Source: Sedimentisphaerales bacterium (lineage in GTDB: Bacteria; Planctomycetota; Phycisphaerae; Sedimentisphaerales; Anaerobacaceae). From it: a stretch of DNA of 64,000 nt. A model generated the notes under the pieces. It was not told where the DNA came from, did no database searches, and worked only from the letters and a program-made list of their open reading frames with translations. The stretch lies in contig JAFGPS010000004.1 in the NCBI GenBank assembly GCA_016936075.1, positions 18,227 through 82,226 of the forward strand. The letters run 5' to 3'. The translations under genes and the position numbers were made by a program. Below, in pieces: positions 39,863 through 53,319 of the stretch (its first letter is position 1; the number at the start of each line of letters is the position of its first letter).

Positions 39863-41932
39863 TCAGAAATCATCAGATTCTTTGTTTGTGACCAGAGATT
39901 CCTGTGATAGGCTGGCTTGAGTTGTACCGCCGTAAGCGCCCATATTAATTCTGCCGCCATTTGGGAAGGGTTCATCTTCGCTTGGGCTATTGGGGTCTCC
40001 TGCGTCGAGACAAGGACTATTTACATCATCAAAAATCCATGTTTGGCTATTTGGGTCGTAATGACCGGCAGTAGATTTGAGATGATAATCGCCTTCCTGC
40101 CAAAAAGCATTCGGATCATTTGGTTCGACAATGATATTAGGATCATTTGCATCAATCCAAAAACCTGATTCGACAAATTGGGGCTCTATATCGTTATTTC
40201 CATTGCCCCATATTAGACCTTGTTGTGGATCATCGATTGCTAAAATACCATGCTGAATATCACTGTAGTTTATCTTGATAGTCGAGTTATTAAGGTTTTC
40301 TATAGCGTTTTCGCCGTTCCAAATTATACAGTTCAAAAATTCGATATTTCCTTTGTATTCGATATTTCCTGAGTATTTAAGCGGCATATTAAGGATAAAA
40401 GGACCAGAATCTTTTGCATAATTACCGTTAGCGGTACAATTTATGAAAGTTAAGCTGCCTCCTGCATTTATTACAGCTCCTCCCGCATTGCTTAGAATAG
40501 AAGATTCTGCTTTATTCCCACTGAAGATACAATTTTTTAACACAATATTACCTAAATAGTTTTTCATTACTCCACCATCTTTTTTTGCTAAGTTATTAAT
40601 AAAAACGCATGAGGTAAATATGGGATTGCTATAAGAGATGGATCCATGGGAGTTATCAAATGCACCGCTATTATTTGAATGATTACCTGAGAAAATACAA
40701 TTTGTAAGGTTTGGATCGGAATCACTGTTCGCTATTGCTCCTCCTTTAGAATCTGTGGAATTGCTCGTAAATATGCAGTTTGTTATACTTGGCTTGCTAT
40801 TGACGAAATTTGAAATTGCACCTCCGGCATTTTTTGCCCAATTTGCTTCAAAAGTGCAATCATTCAAAATAGGATGAGAATAATTCCCGTTTACAATAGC
40901 ACCTCCTTGATAAAAATTAGCAGTATTGCATAGGAATTTACAATTCGTAAAAACTCCATTACTTTCATTATAATTATATATTGCCGCACCATTACTCGCG
41001 AGATTTTCCGTAAATTCGCAATTTGTAATGATCGTGTTGCTTTGAAAATTGTAAATTGATCCGCCGTTGCCGCCGATTGGCGAGCTAATATTGTAATAGT
41101 AATTTGCGCTATTTTCTATGAATTTACAATTAGTTATGTTAGGATCGCTGCTTATACTATAAATTGCTCCTCCCTCGTAAGCTGCATTTATTGTAAATGT
41201 ACAATTTGAAATAACTGGTCCGCCAATGGCTGATTTGATGTAGAGACCACCGCCTCGGCTTGTAGAATCAAACTCATAATAATAATTATTACCTCTTGCA
41301 TTACCTGCTGTAATCGTAAAGCCTTCAAGTACTGAAGTGTCATCTGTAAAACTTGCCGTAACAACATGATAGCTATTGTCTAAAAATGATTGCTCAGTTA
41401 CGAGGTTATTGGGATCGTAGTCATTTGAATCATCGTTAAGCAAATCACCGCTCAAAATACTCTGGTATAACTCGATATTTCTTTCGTCGCTTGTTGTTTG
41501 TGTCTCGTCATTCTTTGCTTGAAAACTCGATATCTGAGTCCCGATAACAGAGTCCTGAGTCCCCAAACCCCAAAATCCACCTAATATAGTTACTCCGTTA
41601 AGTAGCTCGAAAGATTCATAAATATCTTCAATAAAAACATTTTCTCCTTTATCAGGAGTATAAATTCCCTGGGCCACACGTATCTCGATTCTCGTCGTAT
41701 TAGGCTCCTCGCTCGATGTTTCTGGTATGGAATCATCAGATACGAGTAACGATTGTGCTTTATATAGAGCATCCTGAAGATAAACGTAGGCATTTTCCCA
41801 CGATGAGCCGTCATTAAGACCTGAAGCATCATCATCGACATAAATAATCTGAGCTGAAACCTGAGAATTGCAAATTAATGTAAAAAACAGCGTTATGCCG
41901 GCTAATAGCAGAATTTTACTATGTTGTTTCAT
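39863..41932 (-). CDS. Right-handed parallel beta-helix / polymorphic outer-membrane-repeat exported protein
   Basis: 689 aa; signal peptide, IIYVDDDASGLNDGSSWENAYVYLQDAL, many xxNCxFxxNxAxxGGAI repeats. Confidence 0.88.
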   Translation of the reverse strand: MKQHSKILLLAGITLFFTLICNSQVSAQIIYVDDDASGLNDGSSWENAYVYLQDALYKAQSLLVSDDSIPETSSEEPNTTRIEIRVAQGIYTPDKGENVFIEDIYESFELLNGVTILGGFWGLGTQDSVIGTQISSFQAKNDETQTTSDERNIELYQSILSGDLLNDDSNDYDPNNLVTEQSFLDNSYHVVTASFTDDTSVLEGFTITAGNARGNNYYYEFDSTSRGGGLYIKSAIGGPVISNCTFTINAAYEGGAIYSISSDPNITNCKFIENSANYYYNISSPIGGNGGSIYNFQSNTIITNCEFTENLASNGAAIYNYNESNGVFTNCKFLCNTANFYQGGAIVNGNYSHPILNDCTFEANWAKNAGGAISNFVNSKPSITNCIFTSNSTDSKGGAIANSDSDPNLTNCIFSGNHSNNSGAFDNSHGSISYSNPIFTSCVFINNLAKKDGGVMKNYLGNIVLKNCIFSGNKAESSILSNAGGAVINAGGSLTFINCTANGNYAKDSGPFILNMPLKYSGNIEYKGNIEFLNCIIWNGENAIENLNNSTIKINYSDIQHGILAIDDPQQGLIWGNGNNDIEPQFVESGFWIDANDPNIIVEPNDPNAFWQEGDYHLKSTAGHYDPNSQTWIFDDVNSPCLDAGDPNSPSEDEPFPNGGRINMGAYGGTTQASLSQESLVTNKESDDF
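41518..41576. repeat. GTQDS-type dispersed repeat inside beta-helix gene
   Basis: Encodes GLGTQDSVIGTQISS; internal repetition of GACTC(A/T)G..GACTCTG units. Confidence 0.5.
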
Positions 41933-42011
41933 CAGTTCTCCTTCAAAGCATATATGATATCAAATTTGAACTGATTTTGCAACGATTTAAGCCTATTGGT
42001 GTTTAGTTATT

Positions 42012-45536
<3,525 letters not shown>

Positions 45537-46097
45537 TTAATCTTTTACTCTCGTTAAATATTCTCCTGTTCGAGTATCGACGCGAATAAGCTCGCCTGTC
45601 TTGATGAAAGAGGGTACATTTACAACCAGTCCTGTTTCAAGTGTCGCAGGTTTATTTTGATTGGTTGCAGTCGCTCCTTTAATTTCAGGTGCCGTATCAG
45701 TAACTTCCAGGTCCACTGTATTGGGCAGTGTAACTATTACAGGTTTGCCTTCGTACATACTAACCTGAATTGTTGTATTCGCCTTGCAATATTTTTGCCC
45801 ATCGCCAAAAGCATCGTCATCGAGACTTATCTGGTCGTAGGTAGTAGTATCCATCAGAATATGTTCACTCCCGGACGAATACAGGTATTCGTATGTTCTT
45901 TTATCGAGATATGCTTCTTCGATATATTCTTCCGAACGTAAGCGAATATTTTGAATACTTCCATCAGCAAGACTTTTTAGTTTTGTTTGATATACTGCAC
46001 CGCCTTTGCCCAACTTGACATGTTGATAATCGACTATTGCATATAGTTTGCCTTCGATTTTGACGGTTTGGCCTTTTTGCATTTCTGCTGCTTTCAT
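45537..46097 (-). CDS. efp: Elongation factor P
   Basis: 186 aa; start MKAAEMQKGQTVKIEGKLYAIVDYQHVKLGKGGA, end GELIRVDTRTGEYLTRV. Confidence 0.93.
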   Translation of the reverse strand: MKAAEMQKGQTVKIEGKLYAIVDYQHVKLGKGGAVYQTKLKSLADGSIQNIRLRSEEYIEEAYLDKRTYEYLYSSGSEHILMDTTTYDQISLDDDAFGDGQKYCKANTTIQVSMYEGKPVIVTLPNTVDLEVTDTAPEIKGATATNQNKPATLETGLVVNVPSFIKTGELIRVDTRTGEYLTRVKD

Positions 46098-46207
46098 GTT
46101 TTCTCCGTTTTCAAATATTTATAAATCATACAAATAAAAGCGATATTATGTCAAAATTTAAAGATTCTGTCAATAACAGCCACAATAAAATGAATTTTAT
46201 CCTTTAG

Positions 46208-46254
46208 GTATTGCCATCCTAATCATGCTTCATGGGCAAGATGCCCATGATACG
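46208..46254 (-). repeat. REP-like palindromic element, family A
   Basis: Reverse complement shares TCATGGGCATCTTGCCCATGAAGCATG (27 bp identical) with 7043..7091. Confidence 0.88.
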
Positions 46255-46262
46255 ATTGTTTT

Positions 46263-48458
46263 TCATTTGTGCCTTTTTCGTTTATTTGGGAATTTATGTT
46301 TTTCTTTTGATTTCTTTTTTGATATTTTTTCCTTTGCCAGAGGCTCGATTGGGATTAGGTTCAACTGTCTTGCCGGGATATTTACTGAAGTGATTTTGGC
46401 TTCCATGGATTGTCCCATTCGAATACAGCTTCCTGAACGCTCTCCGACGACAGATTGTGTTTTATGATTATATTTCCATGAATCATGTCCCAAATCGTCC
46501 ATACGAATCAGGCCTTCTATGCCGAATTTCTTGCATTGTACGAAAACGCCAAAATTTGTCAGGCCGGTAACGACGCAACTCAACTTTTCGCCGATTTTCT
46601 TCGAGAGCATTTGCAGAATTAAAACCGTTTTCAGTTCATGCTCGGCTGATTCGGCATTTTGTTCGGTAAATGTGATGTGTTTGCCAATTTCAGAGAGGTC
46701 TTGCGTTGCTGATTGCTGCTTTGCGTCATTTATACGATTGTGCAGGTAGAAATCCAGAACACGATGAACGAGCAAGTCAGCGTATCTGCGAATAGGACTT
46801 GTGAAATGGCAATAATGAGTAGAAGCAAGCGCGTAATGGCCAATGTTTTCCGGTGCATATTGTGCCTTCTCGAAACTTCGCAAAACCGCTAAATTAATTC
46901 CAAGCGAACAATCTTCTCCTTTTACTTTATTCAGTAAATCCTGTAAAACTTTCCTGTCCGGGCTTTTTGGTATTGTAAAGCCGAACGCTTTTATAAGTCT
47001 GGCAAGATTTTTCATACTTATCAAATCTGGATCAGGATGAATTCGCCGCATAAACGGGATATTCAGCTTGTCCAAAAGCGATGCTACTGCGTCATTTGCT
47101 TCGACCATGAACATTTCTATCATAGTATGAGGATAGCTCGTATCCGCCGGTTCTGCATCGACAACCTGGCCAGACTCGTCCATGATAAGCTCCGTTTCAG
47201 GCATATCCAGGTGGAGCATTCCATTTTTTGTCCTGCGTTTTTCGATTATCCGGCTGAGAGTTTCCATTTTTTTGATAAGTTCGATTGCTTCAGGTTTTAT
47301 ATTTTTGGTATGACCTTTTAAGATTTCATTGGCCTGTAAATATGTCAATCTTTGTGTCGAGCAGATAATACAGTTTGCGTATTTTCGTGAGATAATTTCG
47401 CCATTATCGTCATAAGTTATAAAAGCACTTTTCGTAAATCTTTTCTGCTCAGGTTGTAAACTGCATATTCCATTACTCAAAATTTCAGGAAGCATTGGAA
47501 TAACTTTACCCGGCAGATAGACACTATTACCTCGAGCTTTCGCTTCGATATCCAAAGGCGAATCCGCAGTAACAAAATTGCTTACATCAGCGATATGAAC
47601 ACCGAGCACCCAGTTGCCTCCCGAATCTTTTTCGAGACTTATTGCGTCATCAAAATCTTTTGCGTCGTCAGGGTCAATTGTAATAATAATTTTGTTTGTT
47701 AAGTCCTGTCGCTCCCCGGTTTTATCTGGCTTGAATTGTTCTGCGGCTTGTCGTGCCTGTTCGATGCAATCGCTCTCGAACTCGCCCGGCAATTGAAACT
47801 GGTGAATAACAGACTTTATTTCAGTATCGTATCGGCCAGCTTTTCCGAGCACTTCGAGAATCACACCGCGAGCTAATAAATTTTCAGTAGGGTAGGATAG
47901 AATCTCAACAACTACCTTGTCTTTTTCCTGTGCGCCTTTTGCGGTTACATCATCGACAGAAATCGGTTCGATAAAACTTGAGCCATCCGGCTGAACAATC
48001 CAGCCTTCAGTGTGCTTTTGCAGAATACCTACAAATTTATTCTGCGCTCTTTTTATAATTTCGACAATCTCTCCGGCGTATTGCGTCTGGCCGTCGCGTT
48101 TTCCCTGCTTTTTGACTTTCGCGATAACTATATCACCTGTCATTGCTTCCAATGTAGCATCTGGAGGAATAAATAAATCGCCGTGTGTATTGGCATGTTG
48201 TGGTATGACAAATCCGAATCCTCTTGGATTTGACCGGAACGTTCCAACGATTTGCCCGGCAAGAGAGGGAAGATTTATAAGGTTTTTCGCACCTATTATA
48301 ACATGTCCAGCTTGCCGCATCTGGTCGAAGTCCTGCTTGAAATGTTCGAAATTTTCATCGCTTACACCCAGAGTTTTAGCTAATTGTGCCAACTTGAGCG
48401 GCTTATAGTCATCTTTTTTGAGAAGTTTGATTATTCTGTCTTTGTAAACTTGTGCCAT
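46263..48458 (-). CDS. rnr: Ribonuclease R
   Basis: 731 aa; IDPDDAKDFDDAISLE, ASTHYCHFTSPIRRYADLLVHR, C-terminal S1 domain and basic tail. Confidence 0.96.
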   Translation of the reverse strand: MAQVYKDRIIKLLKKDDYKPLKLAQLAKTLGVSDENFEHFKQDFDQMRQAGHVIIGAKNLINLPSLAGQIVGTFRSNPRGFGFVIPQHANTHGDLFIPPDATLEAMTGDIVIAKVKKQGKRDGQTQYAGEIVEIIKRAQNKFVGILQKHTEGWIVQPDGSSFIEPISVDDVTAKGAQEKDKVVVEILSYPTENLLARGVILEVLGKAGRYDTEIKSVIHQFQLPGEFESDCIEQARQAAEQFKPDKTGERQDLTNKIIITIDPDDAKDFDDAISLEKDSGGNWVLGVHIADVSNFVTADSPLDIEAKARGNSVYLPGKVIPMLPEILSNGICSLQPEQKRFTKSAFITYDDNGEIISRKYANCIICSTQRLTYLQANEILKGHTKNIKPEAIELIKKMETLSRIIEKRRTKNGMLHLDMPETELIMDESGQVVDAEPADTSYPHTMIEMFMVEANDAVASLLDKLNIPFMRRIHPDPDLISMKNLARLIKAFGFTIPKSPDRKVLQDLLNKVKGEDCSLGINLAVLRSFEKAQYAPENIGHYALASTHYCHFTSPIRRYADLLVHRVLDFYLHNRINDAKQQSATQDLSEIGKHITFTEQNAESAEHELKTVLILQMLSKKIGEKLSCVVTGLTNFGVFVQCKKFGIEGLIRMDDLGHDSWKYNHKTQSVVGERSGSCIRMGQSMEAKITSVNIPARQLNLIPIEPLAKEKISKKKSKEKHKFPNKRKRHK

Positions 48459-48476
48459 TTCGACTCCGTTCTTTGT

Positions 48477-48538
48477 TCGTTCTGCGTTCAGTGTTCCGAG
48501 TTCTGAGTCGCAGTACGCAGCACGCAGTACTCAGAACG
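48477..48538. repeat. Dispersed repeat with palindrome, upstream of rnr
   Basis: GTTCTGAGT-CGCAGTACGCAGCACGCAGT-ACTCAGAAC plus CGCAGTACGCAGCACGCAGTA internal repetition. Confidence 0.65.
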
Positions 48539-48591
48539 AAATTTATTATAACAGCTTTGAATTGTTTATAAACAAGTAAATAAGAAATGTT

Positions 48592-48930
48592 TTAGCAGGT
48601 GCATTTCGCCTTTTTTGAGATTTTCATTAATTTTGCGATTTGCTTTTCGTCTATATCGTCAACTGAAAAGAATTTGATATGCCGCATTGTCTTGCCTTTT
48701 CCTTCGAAAAGAGCAATTTCTTTTTCTGATAAGCCGCTTATGGCAAATCCCATATTAACATGGTCCTTGAGTGCGACTATATAATATCTTTTATCATAGA
48801 AGGGCACACCCGCCCACATTTGCTCTTCAATCTTCGGATAAGTTTTCAATATAACCTCGCGCAGCTTCAAACAAATCTCCTTCTGCGGCGATTTCTGCTT
48901 CTTTTTATATTTTTCAACTTCTTTGTTCAT
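48592..48930 (-). CDS. DUF1801-like protein
   Basis: 112 aa; LREVILKTYPKIEEQMWAGVPFYDK...YIVALKDHVNMGFA. Confidence 0.75.
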   Translation of the reverse strand: MNKEVEKYKKKQKSPQKEICLKLREVILKTYPKIEEQMWAGVPFYDKRYYIVALKDHVNMGFAISGLSEKEIALFEGKGKTMRHIKFFSVDDIDEKQIAKLMKISKKAKCTC

Positions 48931-48958
48931 AATAGTTATATAGCTAATTTAGTAAATT

Positions 48959-49441
48959 CTATTTAAAATAAATAGGTTCATTTTGTATATTAAAAGTAAA
49001 ATGTTTTTTCGGAGTAGGATTATAATGCCCTTTGGGGTAATACCAAAAATCTATCACGGCCCAATGCTTATCTGATATAGTAAATGTTTCTCGTAGCGAA
49101 ATCTTTTCCTGAGAACTATAAACTTTAAGTGTATGTTTACCTTTTGGTAATGAAAGAATAAATTTTTTCGAGTTATGCTGATTTTCAACTTCAAAATATT
49201 GTGATACAGCTACTTTGTCATCTATTCTTACCTGAATATCTACTTTGTTTATTTCGAAACTTTGATTACTTACGTATAAAACGAAATTTCCATTTTCTGA
49301 TAAAAGACTTTTATCAACAGATGGCAGCAAAATACTTTTTATGTTTACCACTGAAAGAAAGAATATAGAAATCATTATTAATATGAGCAAAATAACTTTT
49401 TTGTTTATATTTAATTTCTTTCTACTCATTTTATATCTCAT
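48959..49441 (-). CDS. Hypothetical membrane-anchored protein
   Basis: 160 aa, N-terminal TM helix. Confidence 0.55.
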   Translation of the reverse strand: MRYKMSRKKLNINKKVILLILIMISIFFLSVVNIKSILLPSVDKSLLSENGNFVLYVSNQSFEINKVDIQVRIDDKVAVSQYFEVENQHNSKKFILSLPKGKHTLKVYSSQEKISLRETFTISDKHWAVIDFWYYPKGHYNPTPKKHFTFNIQNEPIYFK

Positions 49442-49556
49442 TTTGTACTGTATATAAAAACAGCCACATTTTCTCTACTTGGAGGATTATAAACGAAATT
49501 AGGTATGATTGGCAATTATAATAAGTAGGGGGGATGCAAATTTTTAAAACAGCAAA

Positions 49557-49611
49557 AGCGAAGCATGAAACAGTTCGGAAAAGATTCTTTACTGTTCCAG
49601 GCTTCGCTTGA
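49557..49611 (-). terminator. Imperfect hairpin, possible terminator of rpsT
   Basis: AAGCGAAGC...GCTTCGCTT inverted repeat between rpsT and the gene at 48959..49441. Confidence 0.45.
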
Positions 49612-49637
49612 TAAAGCAAACTTAATCCATCTCAAGC

Positions 49638-49669
49638 CGAGTCACGAGCGACTTGCGACGAGCGACGAA
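49638..49669. repeat. SHESR-type dispersed repeat abutting rpsT stop codon
   Basis: CGAGTCACGAGCGACTTGCGACGAGCGACGAA, related to 4883..4948. Confidence 0.75.
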
Positions 49670-49942
49670 TTATTGTTTTGCTTTTAGTGCATTGAGTTTT
49701 TTTGTAAGACGAGATTTCTTACGAGCGGCTGTTTTCTTGTGCATTGTGCTTGTCGAAGCAGTCTTATCGAGTTTCTTTGTAACTAATCTCAACTGTTCTG
49801 TTGCTGCTGCGACGTCGCCTTTTTCAAGGATTTCTTCGTAATGTTTAATCTGGGTTTTAACCTGACTCTTGCGAGCGCGGTTGGTTGTTCTGCTTTTCTC
49901 GTTCTGTCTTACTCTTTTCTTCGACTGTAAAGAATGTGCCAC
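49670..49942 (-). CDS. rpsT: 30S ribosomal protein S20
   Basis: 90 aa MAHSLQSKKRVRQNEKSRTTNRARKSQVKTQIK...STMHKKTAARKKSRLTKKLNAL. Confidence 0.95.
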   Translation of the reverse strand: MAHSLQSKKRVRQNEKSRTTNRARKSQVKTQIKHYEEILEKGDVAAATEQLRLVTKKLDKTASTSTMHKKTAARKKSRLTKKLNALKAKQ

Positions 49943-49975
49943 TGTGTTCTCCTAAAAAACTATATTTTCTCAATT

Positions 49976-51382
49976 TCACTGAGAGGTTGGTTTATTTAAC
50001 TTATTCCTTAAATTATTTACTCGCTGGCTAACGTCTTTATATGCGAAATCGCTCTGTGCGATTTTACGAAAGATGTCCAGCGCTTCTTGCGTATTACCAT
50101 TTTCTTCATAAGCACGGGCAAGATTATACCTTAATTCCTTGCCCATTGCACTATCTTTTGTTTCATATGAATCTAAAGCACTCTTTAAAATGTCAATTGC
50201 ATCCGCAAACCAGCCCTTCATAAAGAAGCATAATCCGGTCTGGCTAAGTGATGAAAACCTCCTTTTGGGATCCTTTTGGGCTTCCTGGAACAGAGGTATT
50301 GCTTCATCATATTTTTTATTGCGAACCAGACGTGTCGCGTAATCGAACTTGGTTTCAAGATTAGTTGGATAATGTTCCATTTTGACACGATAATGCTCAA
50401 GTTCGGTATTATTCAATTGTACCTGAAGCTGTTCCACTGCAGTTTGTGTCGGTTCATCATTTGGATTGGTTTGTAATGTTTTTTTTGCTTGTCGAATTTT
50501 TCTTTTAATCTGTTTTATTTTAATCTGGCCTGCACGTTGTAGGAAATTGTAATCATCCGTTTTATTATAAGTGCTTTCAAGTAAAGATATTGCATCGTTT
50601 TCACCTGCATCGGTTTCAAGTCCTGAAAGCGCATCTGCAAGCTCGAAAATATTGGCAGGAAGAGTTGGGTTTTGAGCTATTTTTTTTCTTGCGTCTTCGA
50701 CAGCCTGAACACGGTAACTTTCACTTCTTACGGTTTCTCCCTGTGCGTGAAGTTTTTGCTGGCTATCCCTATCCTTAATGGATTCTCTAAAATCGCTTTC
50801 GCCGTCATATTTGCCGCGTTCCATAGTCAGTTCGGCGGAAAGATTTTTGAATTCGTCAGCCAGGTATTTATCATCCGGTTTAAGCCTGACGGCATATTGG
50901 CATGCCGCAAGGGCCTTATCAAGCTTTTTGAGTTGTATATACGAATCTTTTAATAGAATATATGTGCTTAAAGAAGGTTTTTCAGAGGAATTATTAGTCT
51001 GAAAAATCACATTTGCTATCCAGTCAGCCGTTTTGATGTAATTTCCTGCTACAGCAGCTTTTAGCATTGCTTCGGCATAGGGAAGATGGTCGGGATCTTT
51101 CACGAAAAGATATTCGGCATTCAGCATCTGTTCAAGGGGAGTTTTTCCTCCCATACGCTTAACTTTTTCTACCATAGAAGGTTTTTTTCCGCCTTTTCCT
51201 TTGCGGTGCATAGCCATTTCACATAGGGGCAAATGGCCTTCTTCAAGCGCGTCTGGAGCGTAGTGCAGGCCTTCAATGTACATCTCAATAGCGTAGTCAA
51301 AATTGGAGCTTTGAGCTAATTTCCGCCCTTTAGTAAAAAAAGCCTTTGCTTTTGCCAGTAATGTACCGTTTTCTTCGATCAT
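49976..51382 (-). CDS. TPR repeat protein
   Basis: 468 aa; several TPR-like repeats (KYDEAIPLFQEAQKDPKRR, NGNTQEALDIFRKIAQ). Confidence 0.85.
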   Translation of the reverse strand: MIEENGTLLAKAKAFFTKGRKLAQSSNFDYAIEMYIEGLHYAPDALEEGHLPLCEMAMHRKGKGGKKPSMVEKVKRMGGKTPLEQMLNAEYLFVKDPDHLPYAEAMLKAAVAGNYIKTADWIANVIFQTNNSSEKPSLSTYILLKDSYIQLKKLDKALAACQYAVRLKPDDKYLADEFKNLSAELTMERGKYDGESDFRESIKDRDSQQKLHAQGETVRSESYRVQAVEDARKKIAQNPTLPANIFELADALSGLETDAGENDAISLLESTYNKTDDYNFLQRAGQIKIKQIKRKIRQAKKTLQTNPNDEPTQTAVEQLQVQLNNTELEHYRVKMEHYPTNLETKFDYATRLVRNKKYDEAIPLFQEAQKDPKRRFSSLSQTGLCFFMKGWFADAIDILKSALDSYETKDSAMGKELRYNLARAYEENGNTQEALDIFRKIAQSDFAYKDVSQRVNNLRNKLNKPTSQ

Positions 51383-51560
51383 TAAATCTATATTTTGATA
51401 TCTTTTGTTGGTATATTGCTAAATCGTTAATATTAGTCTAAAAAATCAAATTTGTCAACAAATAAAAAACTTGTCTGAGACTCTAAGCTATGATATAAAT
51501 ACCGCTTTGTGTTTGTATTACTTTTATAAATAGAAAGAAACTTAAATATTTTAGTGAGTA

Positions 51561-52820
51561 ATGATTATGATAAATGCTCTCGAACAGTACGATCCACAGA
51601 TATTTGAGCTTATCAGGCAGGAATCAGCTCGTCAGAGTGGTTCGATACGCCTGATACCCTCTGAGAATTATGTTTCCAAAGCAGTAATGCTCGCCAGCGG
51701 AAGCTGCTTAACCAATAAATACGCCGAAGGTTACCCCGGCAAACGTTATTATGAAGGCCAGCAGGTAACGGACCTGATAGAAAGACTTGCACAGGAACGG
51801 GCAACGAAGCTATTTAAAGCTGACCATGCCAATGTGCAGCCTTATTCCGGTTCAGTTGCAAACCTTGCGGCTTATTCCGCTCTGATAAAACCCGGCGATA
51901 CGATTATGGGTATGTCTTTATCCCACGGCGGCCACCTGACTCATGGCTGGAAAGTTTCACTGACAAGCAAGTTCTTCAATTCTGTGCCGTATCCAGTGAA
52001 TACTGATACTGGATTGCTGGATTTTAACATGATTGAAGATTTAGCAAAGCAGCATAAGCCCAAAATAATTGTTTCAGGCGCAACTGCATATCCGAGAGAA
52101 ATTGATTTCGAGATATTCGAGCAAATTGCAAAAAAAGTCGGGGCGTATCTTGTTAGCGATATTGCTCACATCGCCGGTCTTGTTGTAGCTGGACTTCATA
52201 AAAGCCCTGTTCCATATGCTGATGTCGTATCGACTACTACACATAAAACACTTCGTGGTCCACGCGGCGGAATGCTCCTTTGCAAAGAAGAGCATACATC
52301 AAAGGTCGATAAGGCTGTATTCCCTGGTCTGCAGGGCGGTCCTCATATGCATACTATGACTGCGATTGCAGTTGCGATGGCAGAAGCAAATACTCCTGAA
52401 TTTGTCGCTTATGCAACACAGGTTGTGAAAAACGCAAAAATTTTAGCGGCTAAGCTCATGGAATATGGTTTTACTCTTGTCACTGGTGGTACGGATAACC
52501 ATCTGATTTTGATTGATCTGAGAAGTAAAGATATTCCCGGAAAGAAAATGGCTAAGGCACTCGACAGGGCAAGGATTGTTACGAATTATAATACTATACC
52601 TGGTGACTCTGCTCCGCCAATGAATCCGAATGGAGTTCGTATCGGAACGCCGGCTATTACAACTCGCGGTATGAAAGAACCTGAAATGGAACAGATTGCA
52701 GATTTTATCAATACAGTCGCTGAAAACATTGACAATGAATCAATCATTGAAAAAGTCGGAAAAGACGTTCTACTGCTATGTTCACAATTTCCTGTACCTG
52801 AGCACTTCATAAAACAGTGA
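51561..52820 (+). CDS. glyA: Serine hydroxymethyltransferase
   Basis: 419 aa; IRLIPSENYVSKAVMLASGSCLTNKYAEGYPGKRYYEG, VVSTTTHKTLRGPRGGMLL. Confidence 0.97.
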   Translation: MIMINALEQYDPQIFELIRQESARQSGSIRLIPSENYVSKAVMLASGSCLTNKYAEGYPGKRYYEGQQVTDLIERLAQERATKLFKADHANVQPYSGSVANLAAYSALIKPGDTIMGMSLSHGGHLTHGWKVSLTSKFFNSVPYPVNTDTGLLDFNMIEDLAKQHKPKIIVSGATAYPREIDFEIFEQIAKKVGAYLVSDIAHIAGLVVAGLHKSPVPYADVVSTTTHKTLRGPRGGMLLCKEEHTSKVDKAVFPGLQGGPHMHTMTAIAVAMAEANTPEFVAYATQVVKNAKILAAKLMEYGFTLVTGGTDNHLILIDLRSKDIPGKKMAKALDRARIVTNYNTIPGDSAPPMNPNGVRIGTPAITTRGMKEPEMEQIADFINTVAENIDNESIIEKVGKDVLLLCSQFPVPEHFIKQ

Positions 52821-52980
52821 CATTTCAGGATACACAAACCTAAACGTAGAAAAATGCCTGAAAAGCTTTGGCAGCGTTTCGTGCTATTTCTGCTTAATAT
52901 CTCCAGCGTGGATAGATAAATTCAAATCAGGTGACATCAATTCTGAGGTGTATTCTGGTCTGTTGAATCTAAAAATGAAA

Positions 52981-53018
52981 CGGGCTCCGGGTTTCCAGAG
53001 CCCGTTGGTTTTTTTCGG
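52981..53018. terminator. Rho-independent terminator between glyA and second cspA (convergent)
   Basis: CGGGCTC-CGGGTTTCCA-GAGCCCG followed by T-run. Confidence 0.88.
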
Positions 53019-53032
53019 TATTGACCTGGATA

Positions 53033-53236
53033 TTAGCTGGGTATTACATTTGTCGCACATGGGCCTTTTTTACCCTGTCCGATCTCAAACTCAACTCTTT
53101 GTCCTTCATCAAGGCTGGCGTAGCCTTCCATCTTAATTTCGGAATGATGAACAAACAAATCCTCACTACCTCCGTCGGGGGTGATAAATCCAAAACCTTT
53201 TTTGCCGTTAAACCACTTTACTGTACCTGTGCCCAC
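53033..53236 (-). CDS. cspA: Cold shock protein (CSD), GTG start
   Basis: 67 aa [58 protein letters not shown] at 53244-53249. Confidence 0.95.
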   Translation of the reverse strand: MGTGTVKWFNGKKGFGFITPDGGSEDLFVHHSEIKMEGYASLDEGQRVEFEIGQGKKGPCATNVIPS

Positions 53237-53243
53237 TGCTTTG

Positions 53244-53319
53244 CTCCTTGGCCTAATCTGGCCGTTAATTCTGTCTCCCTAATTTGTTCCACAAACTATT
53301 CCTGAGAGACCCGGGAATA
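53244..53319 (-). promoter_or_regulatory. Structured 5'UTR of second cspA (same architecture as first)
   Basis: Minus-strand hairpin TATTCC(53319-14)/GGAATA(53302-297), 11-nt loop CGGGTCTCTCA; GGAGAC(53278-73) complementary to loop; GGCC-AGATTA-GGCC (53263-250) directly followed by AAGGAG. Confidence 0.55.

Noticed and set aside
40400-41100. Periodic repeats in the 39863..41932 gene as a CRISPR-like or satellite array
   Set aside because: Periodicity is at protein level (NCxFxxNxA beta-helix repeats), DNA repeats are not conserved
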